Source: Terriglobales bacterium
GTDB taxonomy: Bacteria; Acidobacteriota; Terriglobia; Terriglobales; Acidobacteriaceae
Direction: 5' to 3'
DNA length: 5,257 nucleotides
Assembly (NCBI GenBank): GCA_019241735.1
Contig: JAFAWN010000452.1
Span: 1 to 5,257 of the forward strand
The notes beneath the pieces are model-generated. The model made no database searches. It saw only the letters and a list, made by a program, of their open reading frames with translations, and was not told where the DNA came from. Each line of letters starts with the position of its first letter. Position 1 is the stretch's first letter. Shown here one piece after another: positions 1 to 5,257 of this stretch. A program made the translations under genes and the position numbers.

Positions 1-2062
1 CCGACATTTTCTTTACTGACAGCCGTGCCTGATCTAGTTTTCCTTCACGCAGCAGCAAAGACGGCATTACGTAATTGGACCATTCTGAACCGCTGTCCGA
101 GCGAAGGAAGTCCATAGCCCGCTGTGTTCCTCCCATTCCGAGGAAAACCCAGGCACAAGACCGGAAGCCGTAGTTTCCTGGATCAAGCGCTAGCGCGGTG
201 TCACACTCACGGCCGGATTCTTCGTACATTCCGGCGTAACGGAAAACGTAGGACAAGCTGAAGTGAGCGTCGGCACTCTGCGGACGCCGGCCAATGGCCC
301 GTTTTGCTTCCTTATACGCCTTGCCTAAATCACCACGCTCCACTTCCTCGGCAATCAACTGGCTGGCTGCGAGGCTGAGATTCGCGTCCAGTGATAACGC
401 CCGCTCCAGATCCGCTTTCGAGCTCTGGATCTTTTCCTCGCCGCCATGGGCATAGGTCGCGTCGTAGTAATACCGGACCCCAAGCTGCTCCCACGCCGGC
501 GCATAGTTCGCGTCCATTGAGACCGCTTCTTCGAGAATGGAAATCGCGGTTTTATTGGGCTCAGCGTCGTGTGAAATCGCCAGGCTGCGAAGGTAAAGGT
601 CGTAAGCATCCTGATTCTTGGGCTTGGTTCCCGCCTCCAGATAGCCCGCCGCGGCCCCCAATTGGGGAAGCAGTCCCTGCCGTACCTGGCTGGCCAGTTG
701 TCCCTGCAAGGAAATCAAGTCTTGCGCGCCGGCATTAAGGTTGGTTTGCCAAATTAGGCGATTGCTGGCGACGTCGATGGCTTCAATCGTGACCAGAATT
801 TGCTTGCCTTGCAGCAGGAAATGACCTGTAAGAACGACACCGACATGCAATTCGCGGCCGACGTGTTGCGGGTCCACATCCGCGCCTGAAAACTTTCGTG
901 TATTGCCCGTAGGACGCACATCCAGCGATCGCGCATAGGTCAGAGAATTAGCGATTTCATCGGACAGGGCAAAGCGCAAATAATCGATGTTGGGATCATT
1001 ATTAAGGTTCTGCAACGGAAGCACGGCGACCGCGTTATTTTTTCCGCGGGTCCCGGCCGACCGGTGCTTAAACCACCAAATTCCGAGCGTCACGAGCAGC
1101 ATAACCAGAATGCCAGTGGTTCCAAGCAGCAGATACTGATTACGCGAAGAAGAGCTCTGAAACGCCGTGGTTTTCTGCCGCAGCAGAGCGGGCGGCCCGC
1201 TCCGGGTTAGCCCGGATTCAGTTTCCCGCTTTAACCTCTGCAATTCGGCCTTCATTTCAGCCGCGTTCTGGTAGCGCTTATCGCGGTCCTTCTCCATCGC
1301 CTTGCCGATGATGCCTTCAAGTTCCGGGGGCAGCGCGGCATTTAAACTTCGCGGGGGAGCGGGCTTCTGATGGAGCACAGCGTCGAGGGTAGTGACGACG
1401 TTCGTGCCGGTGAATGGTTTCTTGCCGGTCGCCATCTCGTAAAGCACGACGCCAAAAGAAAAAAGATCGCTGCGTGGATCCAGTTCTTCACTGCGCGCCT
1501 GCTCGGGAGACATGTAAACCGCAGTTCCAGGAATCACCCCCATCTGGGTCAAGGAATCTTCAAAGTTGCCCTCTGCGTTGGCGTGCTGTTCGCGGGCCAG
1601 CTTCGCCAAGCCGAAGTCGAGCACTTTGGTTTGGCCGCTCTTGGTGAGGAATATATTGGCGGGCTTAATGTCCCGATGGATGATGCCGCGCGCGTGAGAG
1701 GCGATCAGGGCATCGGCTACATGCACCGCAATGTCGAGGATTTCCTCGTTGCCCATTGGATTGCCCTTAATGCGCTGCTTGAGGCTTTCCCCCTCCAACC
1801 TCTCCATGACGATGAAGGGGTGGCCGTCGTTGTCCTCGATGTCATGAATGGTGCAGATATTCGGATGGTTCAATTGCGAGGCGGCGCGGGCCTCGCGCCG
1901 AAAACGTTCCAGCACACGCGGGTCCTTGACTAATTCTTCGGGGAGGAATTTCAATGCGACGCGGCGAAGCAGTTTGGTGTCTTCCGCCTCATACACCACT
2001 CCCATGCCACCGCCACCAAGCTTTTCAGTAATGTGGTAGTGCGAAATGGTCTGATCAAGCAC
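1..2062 (-). CDS. Membrane Ser/Thr protein kinase with TolB-like and TPR regions (kinase B), 3' end beyond window
   Basis: This encodes a Hanks-type (PknB-like) Ser/Thr kinase, seen for 687 residues and still open at the left edge. The kinase domain spans about residues 9-275: glycine loop LGGGGMGVV (15-23), VALK lysine K38, helix-C glutamate E57, HRDIKPAN (129-136, an RD kinase), DFG (149-151), activation segment ending GTAVYMSPEQ (179-188), and D199 of subdomain IX. A short linker leads to one hydrophobic helix (about 310-331). Residues 344-440 match the TolB-like domain pattern (AVAVLPLQNL start, later RELHVGVVLTG and RLIWQ). From about 486 on there are at least four TPR-like units with the NYAPAW and ALALDP type repeat. 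The kinase should face the cytoplasm and the rest lie outside it, by analogy with PknB; PASTA repeats are absent. GTG at 2062 is the only usable start: an in-frame TAA lies upstream with no ATG, GTG or TTG between. AAGGAA precedes it by 11 bases. The frame is intact throughout. The substrate is unknown. Confidence 0.93.
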   Translation of the reverse strand, partial: MLDQTISHYHITEKLGGGGMGVVYEAEDTKLLRRVALKFLPEELVKDPRVLERFRREARAASQLNHPNICTIHDIEDNDGHPFIVMERLEGESLKQRIKGNPMGNEEILDIAVHVADALIASHARGIIHRDIKPANIFLTKSGQTKVLDFGLAKLAREQHANAEGNFEDSLTQMGVIPGTAVYMSPEQARSEELDPRSDLFSFGVVLYEMATGKKPFTGTNVVTTLDAVLHQKPAPPRSLNAALPPELEGIIGKAMEKDRDKRYQNAAEMKAELQRLKRETESGLTRSGPPALLRQKTTAFQSSSSRNQYLLLGTTGILVMLLVTLGIWWFKHRSAGTRGKNNAVAVLPLQNLNNDPNIDYLRFALSDEIANSLTYARSLDVRPTGNTRKFSGADVDPQHVGRELHVGVVLTGHFLLQGKQILVTIEAIDVASNRLIWQTNLNAGAQDLISLQGQLASQVRQGLLPQLGAAAGYLEAGTKPKNQDAYDLYLRSLAISHDAEPNKTAISILEEAVSMDANYAPAWEQLGVRYYYDATYAHGGEEKIQSSKADLERALSLDANLSLAASQLIAEEVERGDLGKAYKEAKRAIGRRPQSADAHFSLSYVFRYAGMYEESGRECDTALALDPGNYGFRSCAWVFLGMGGTQRAMDFLRSDSGSEWSNYVMPSLLLREGKLDQARLSVKKMS
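1070..1135 (-). other. Predicted single transmembrane helix of kinase B
   Basis: Residues 310-331 of kinase B form an uncharged stretch of about 22 residues, rich in Leu, Val, Gly and Ile and ending in WWF. It separates the kinase domain from the TolB-like domain. A basic cluster (K332, H333, R334, R339, K341) follows directly, while the N-terminal flank carries R295, K297 and R307. Confidence 0.85.
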
Positions 2063-2073
2063 GGGACAGGGAT

Positions 2074-2079
2074 TTCCTT
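2074..2079 (-). promoter_or_regulatory. Ribosome binding site of kinase B
   Basis: AAGGAA on the minus strand lies 11 bases upstream of the GTG at 2062, a slightly long but usable spacing. It supports the GTG start, which is also the only start codon between the upstream in-frame TAA and the conserved TISHY motif that opens the kinase. Confidence 0.55.
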
Positions 2080-2088
2080 CGCGCCGCG

Positions 2089-2118
2089 ATATTAGGCGTT
2101 GCTCCGCCCTTTAGTCAA
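2089..2118 (-). promoter_or_regulatory. Candidate sigma70-type promoter for kinase B
   Basis: On the minus strand TTGACT (2118-2113) is followed after 18 bases by TAATAT (2094-2089). The -35 box matches TTGACA at 5 of 6 positions. The -10 box matches TATAAT at 4 of 6, including the important first T, second A and last T. The expected start of transcription is near 2082, giving a leader of about 20 bases with room for the AAGGAA element. Placement in the only sizeable gap upstream of kinase B supports it. It is a pattern match only. Confidence 0.5.
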
Positions 2119-2186
2119 CCGCCAGGGTTTTCTCGAAAGCACCGCCGGAAGGTGGGACTATGTCGCGCACGAATGAGATCTGATTA

Positions 2187-5123
2187 TCAGCCCAGCCGGG
2201 CGTATTCAGCCTTCGCTTTCACCAACACCGGAATATCAGGGTCCGCATTCTTCCACAAGGAAAAGAAATCTTCGTATGCGGTCCGGCTCTTACCGCTATC
2301 TCCGGCAACCGCATAGGCGCGAGCCAAGCCGAGGTGGGCCAACGCTCCCAGCGGGAAGTTCAGCACGATACCGCGATGATCGATTATTTTCTGAAACTCG
2401 GCCGCGGCTGCCACCCCCTTTTTCAACTGTAGATAAGCTTCGCCACGCAAATAAACCGGATACATCGTCCCTCCGGCCAGAAAAGGTGGAGGCTCTCCAA
2501 GTTCGTAAGGAGCTACCGCCTGTAGTTCATCCACCGCAGCTTGCGGATTATTTTCGCTCAACTTAATTGCTGCCCGAATGGTTGGCAGCCAATAGACTTT
2601 TAAGATCGTGTTTAAAGGATCGCTTTTCGAAACCTGATCAACCAGCGCCGACGCCCGCTGGGAATCTCCACTTCTGGCCAGGGCGAGGGCGCCGAGCACC
2701 TTGATGTCGCGGCTAGGGGTCAGCGATAAAGCGGCCGCAACCGCCTGCTTTGCCTGCAGTGCGTTACCGAACTCAGCTTCCCGCAACGCGGAGTCAGCTT
2801 GCCATAATGCGCCGGTCTCTTTCGAATCTGCTCTCACCGCAGAGTCAACCGCTCGTCGCGTAGTTTCGCGCGCCAGGTTCAATTTTCCACGGTAGGCTTC
2901 CGTGTCAGATTGCGACGAAAGCAGCGGGTCTTCATCGCTGGGTTTGCCTTCGCCCCAGGCAACGGCGCGGGCCATCGCGGCGTCATCGCCTTGCAAGAAA
3001 GCTACACTGTAAAGCTGCGTCTGAATGTAGACTCCGTTCAATTTTAAGGCGAGAGCCGACTTCAGCACGCCTTCTGCTTTTTCGATCTGGTTCAAAGCGA
3101 GATAGTCCTGCGCCAGGTTAGAGTAATTCGTGACCTGATTTTCATCGAAACTTAAGGCCTGCTGACCCTCTGTAATAGACTTCTCATATTCTCCGAATGC
3201 CGCGGAGTTAGAACCCAGATTTCCCCATGGAACCGAGTCCCGGGGATAACTTTGAATCCATAACTGGTAAACTTGCGCTTCTTTTTCCAGTTCTCCGGTT
3301 ACTGCATAGTAATAAGTCGCCGAGATCCGAAGTTTCTCCCGCTCGCTGACGTGGTCTCGCAGGTCATACGCCTTCTTTGCACATTCTGCTGCGAGATTGG
3401 ACTGACCCAAGTTTCCGTACGCTATTCCCAAAGCTGAGTACGCCAGGGCGAAGTTCGGATCGATCTCGATGGCCCGCTTGTAGAAAGGCACCCCCTGGGA
3501 AGCTCCCGTGGTGCGAGCGGCGCGAATGCCCATACTGAAGGCCTTAAGCGCCTCAAGTGAAGTAGTTGTCGCTTCTACCGGCACATCGAATTTTTGCACT
3601 GATGCAATGGATTCGCCCAGCTTGGTTCGGAGACTCGAGGCAGCTTTATCCAAAGACTTCAGTACATCTTCTTTACCCGCAGCCTGCACCTGTTCCTGGG
3701 CCAGCAACTCACCGTTATTGCAACCGGAGGCATTCAAACCAATCACGTATTGCCCGCCGAGACTTGAAATCGAGCCCGCCAGAATCGCTTTGCTTCCCGT
3801 CCGGATGCAGAGTTCACGTGCGATTTCAGGCGTTACACGCTGCGTCGCGGGCCGGCCCATCAGAGCTAGAGTCTCGGCCACCTTACGATCGGAGAGCACG
3901 TTCAGAAAAGGAGATTGTTCAAGCTGGACTGCCAGGGCCTGTTTAAGCGCATCGTCGAAAACCGGGTCGCCGGTGCTGTTTTGAAAGTCGGTAAGAACCA
4001 CGGCATCTTTGTCGGTCAGGGGTTGTTGATGGCGTGACCTCCAATAAATAAGGCCGCCGGAAACAAGTGCAACCACCAAGGCTACCGGGAACAGCATTTT
4101 CCAGACCGGTTTGGATTCTTTTCCAGCGGTGGCCTGAACCGCTCCGGACGACACGTGCTGCGTCCCGCTCGAGGACGCCCCAGTAAGCGTGGAGGCTGAA
4201 CCTGAGGCAGCTCCCGATTCAGAGACTTTGGAATCAATTCTCGCTCGCCCGGACTCCGTATCGCGCTTTAATCGTTTCAAATCTGCGCGCAGATCGGTGG
4301 CATGCTGATATCGCAGGTCCCGGTCTTTTTCCAGTGCCTTATTGATTATTTCTTCAAGTTTTGCCGGAAGGTTGGGGTTCAATCTAACCGCGGCTACCGG
4401 CGTCTGATGCAGGATGGAATCGAACAACACCGCAGTAGTCTCGCCGCGAAACGGCAGATTGCCGGTGGCCATCTCATAGAGCACCGCACCAAAGGAAAAA
4501 AGATCTGTGCGGCCGTCGAGGTCTTTGCCTCGCGCCTGCTCCGGTGACATGTAGGCGACCGTGCCCATGGCAGTCCCGGGGTTGGTGAGGTGTTCTACCG
4601 TGGGGGCGGCGGTGATTTCTCCTGCACCTGCGGGGGAACTGGCGCTTTGCAGGGGCGTCATCTTCGCCAGCCCAAAATCCAGAATCTTGGCGTGATCACG
4701 CTCTGTGACAAAAATATTTGCCGGCTTGATGTCGCGATGCACAATGCCCTTGGCATGAGCGGCATCCAACGCATCGGCGATTTCTATGGCTAAAGCCAGC
4801 AACATATCCACTTCCATGGGCCGCCCGGCGATGCGGTGCTTCAGCGTCATCCCCTCCAGGTACTCCATGGCAATAAAAGCCTGGCCGGACTGTTCGCCAA
4901 TGTCGTAAATGGTGCAAATATTAGGGTGATTTAATGCGGACGCCGCTCTTGCCTCTCGTCGAAAGCGCTCGAGGCTTTGCGGATCACGTGCAACGTCGTC
5001 GGGGAGAAACTTCAGGGCAACGAAGCGGCCAAGTCGGGAGTCTTCGGCCTTATACACAACGCCCATACCGCCGCCACCGAGTTTCTCAATCAGGCGATAG
5101 TGGGAGATCGTTTCGCCAATCAC
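2187..5123 (-). CDS. Membrane Ser/Thr protein kinase with TolB-like and TPR regions (kinase A), complete
   Basis: This is a 978-residue Hanks-type (PknB-like) Ser/Thr kinase. The kinase domain covers about residues 9-275: LGGGGMGVV (15-23), lysine K38 in VALK, helix-C E57, HRDIKPAN (129-136), DFG (149-151), a long Ser/Thr-rich activation segment to GTVAYMSPEQ (187-196), and D207. A Ser/Gly/Ala/Thr-rich linker (about 298-335) leads to one membrane helix (about 343-361). Residues 373-510 form a diverged TolB-like domain (AVVLTDFQN, GDPVFDDALKQAL, then SKAILAGSISSLGGQYVIGL), a pattern familiar from acidobacterial kinases. TPR-like repeats run from about 522 towards the end, e.g. YKRAIEIDPNFALAYSALG and VSEREKLRISATYYYAVTGE. 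By family the kinase faces the cytoplasm and the rest is outside it. The start is GTG at 5123: the next in-frame codon back is not a start, and TGA stops the frame 33 bases upstream. No clear Shine-Dalgarno precedes it. The gap to the STAS-like gene upstream is 56 bases, so co-transcription is likely. The ligand and substrate are unknown. Confidence 0.95.
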   Translation of the reverse strand: MIGETISHYRLIEKLGGGGMGVVYKAEDSRLGRFVALKFLPDDVARDPQSLERFRREARAASALNHPNICTIYDIGEQSGQAFIAMEYLEGMTLKHRIAGRPMEVDMLLALAIEIADALDAAHAKGIVHRDIKPANIFVTERDHAKILDFGLAKMTPLQSASSPAGAGEITAAPTVEHLTNPGTAMGTVAYMSPEQARGKDLDGRTDLFSFGAVLYEMATGNLPFRGETTAVLFDSILHQTPVAAVRLNPNLPAKLEEIINKALEKDRDLRYQHATDLRADLKRLKRDTESGRARIDSKVSESGAASGSASTLTGASSSGTQHVSSGAVQATAGKESKPVWKMLFPVALVVALVSGGLIYWRSRHQQPLTDKDAVVLTDFQNSTGDPVFDDALKQALAVQLEQSPFLNVLSDRKVAETLALMGRPATQRVTPEIARELCIRTGSKAILAGSISSLGGQYVIGLNASGCNNGELLAQEQVQAAGKEDVLKSLDKAASSLRTKLGESIASVQKFDVPVEATTTSLEALKAFSMGIRAARTTGASQGVPFYKRAIEIDPNFALAYSALGIAYGNLGQSNLAAECAKKAYDLRDHVSEREKLRISATYYYAVTGELEKEAQVYQLWIQSYPRDSVPWGNLGSNSAAFGEYEKSITEGQQALSFDENQVTNYSNLAQDYLALNQIEKAEGVLKSALALKLNGVYIQTQLYSVAFLQGDDAAMARAVAWGEGKPSDEDPLLSSQSDTEAYRGKLNLARETTRRAVDSAVRADSKETGALWQADSALREAEFGNALQAKQAVAAALSLTPSRDIKVLGALALARSGDSQRASALVDQVSKSDPLNTILKVYWLPTIRAAIKLSENNPQAAVDELQAVAPYELGEPPPFLAGGTMYPVYLRGEAYLQLKKGVAAAAEFQKIIDHRGIVLNFPLGALAHLGLARAYAVAGDSGKSRTAYEDFFSLWKNADPDIPVLVKAKAEYARLG
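4041..4097 (-). other. Predicted single transmembrane helix of kinase A
   Basis: Residues 343-361 (MLFPVALVVALVSGGLIYW) are hydrophobic and uncharged, flanked by K335, K338 and K342 before and R362, R364 and H365 after. It is the only convincing membrane segment in the 978 residues, so the protein should be a bitopic kinase. Confidence 0.88.
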
Positions 5124-5179
5124 TTTAAATACCGTGGGACTTAGCCATGCGGTTCAGGCAGCGCTGGGGGCAAGCGGCC
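5124..5179. other. Short gap between the STAS-like gene and kinase A
   Basis: These 56 bases separate the TAA of the upstream gene from the GTG of kinase A. I see no hairpin with a T-run, no convincing -35/-10 pair and no clear Shine-Dalgarno; the last bases before the start are A/T-rich (TATTTAAA). An 8-base palindrome, CAGCGCTG, is present but unremarkable. The absence of signals fits co-transcription with the gene upstream. Confidence 0.5.
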
Positions 5180-5257
5180 TTAACCGAACGACTGCACCGC
5201 CAGTTCCTCAGTTTCAAATGTCTCAAACAGGTTCAACATGCCAACCAGCTTCAGGGT
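5180..5257 (-). CDS. C-terminal end of a probable STAS domain (anti-sigma factor antagonist-like) protein, 5' end beyond window
   Basis: A minus-strand frame enters from the right edge and runs 25 codons to a TAA at 5182-5180. The peptide begins TLKLVGMLNLFETF and ends ETEELAVQSFG. This resembles the C-terminus of SpoIIAA-like STAS proteins, where a Leu-rich strand and turn are followed by a V/LFE.F...EEA...SF helix. Such proteins are small cytosolic regulators that bind anti-sigma factors and are switched by Ser/Thr phosphorylation. Only the last quarter or so of a domain is visible, and the phosphorylatable serine would lie outside the window, so the family call rests on the tail pattern alone. 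That this frame is coding is supported by its stop falling just before kinase A. It could instead be another protein ending in a similar amphipathic helix. Confidence 0.6.
   Translation of the reverse strand, partial: TLKLVGMLNLFETFETEELAVQSFG

Larger units (their letters stand above)
2063..2186. other. Intergenic region between kinase A and kinase B
   Basis: These 124 bases lie between the TGA of kinase A and the GTG of kinase B. They hold a candidate promoter and a ribosome binding site for kinase B, listed separately. I found no strong terminator: the best inverted repeat, CACC/GGTG around 2141-2155, is short and has no T-run after it. Read-through from kinase A into kinase B is therefore possible in addition to the local promoter. 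I see no small gene here. Confidence 0.7.

Noticed and set aside
391..738. A 115-codon plus-strand open frame
   Set aside because: It is antisense to the TPR region of kinase B, with a Pro/Arg/Ser-rich product and no family resemblance.
754..936. A separate small minus-strand gene inside kinase B
   Set aside because: It is a shifted frame within the intact TolB-like coding region of kinase B. The kinase frame has no break here, so a frameshift or embedded gene is not needed.
1370..1933. A 187-codon plus-strand open frame
   Set aside because: It lies wholly antisense to the conserved kinase B catalytic domain. Its product has no recognisable motif, and long antisense frames are common opposite G+C-rich coding sequence.
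2141..2155. Possible terminator after kinase A
   Set aside because: The inverted repeat has a stem of about 4 pairs and no following run of T on the minus strand, too weak for an intrinsic terminator.
2180..2190. Near-palindrome CTGATTATCAG over the stop codon of kinase A
   Set aside because: Its arms are only 5 bases with a one-base centre, so it cannot form a hairpin. It is not followed by a T-run and has no second copy as an operator in the gap.
3508..3984. A 158-codon plus-strand open frame and an overlapping 126-codon frame
   Set aside because: Both are antisense to the TolB-like region of kinase A, which is clearly coding on the minus strand. Their products are low in order and rich in Arg, Ser and Pro, typical of shadow frames.

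Overview
The window is almost wholly coding on the minus strand, with genes read right to left. It looks like a chromosomal segment from an Acidobacteriota soil bacterium (Koribacter/Solibacter-like). I infer this from the gene type: large one-pass membrane Ser/Thr kinases with TolB-like and TPR C-terminal regions, a family these genomes carry in many copies. Moderately high G+C agrees. No rRNA or other taxonomic marker is present.

Layout in order of transcription. (1) 5257-5180: the last 25 codons of a gene entering from the right edge, which read like the C-terminal helix of a STAS (anti-sigma factor antagonist) domain. (2) A 56-base gap without a visible terminator or promoter. (3) 5123-2187: a complete 978-residue receptor-type Ser/Thr kinase (kinase A): kinase domain, Ser/Gly/Ala-rich linker, one membrane helix, TolB-like domain, long TPR region. 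(4) A 124-base gap with a plausible sigma70-type promoter and a ribosome binding site. (5) 2062-1: a second kinase of the same architecture (kinase B), visible for 687 residues and cut by the left edge inside its TPR region.

Kinases A and B are tandem paralogues. Their first 155 residues align without a gap, about 100 of them identical by hand count, and both begin with GTG. After the membrane helix they diverge strongly, keeping a recognisable TolB-like start with a shared QNxxxDP motif. The likely picture is two membrane kinases that share a catalytic module but carry different C-terminal sensing or scaffold regions, next to a STAS protein of the class that Ser/Thr kinases often regulate. 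All catalytic residues are present in both.

There is no mobile element, CRISPR array, RNA gene or phage feature that I can support. The plus-strand open frames are antisense shadows of the kinase genes. I do not see a clearly new system. The points of most interest are the STAS-kinase-kinase arrangement, the duplication with divergent C-terminal regions, and a possible cysteine pair in kinase A.
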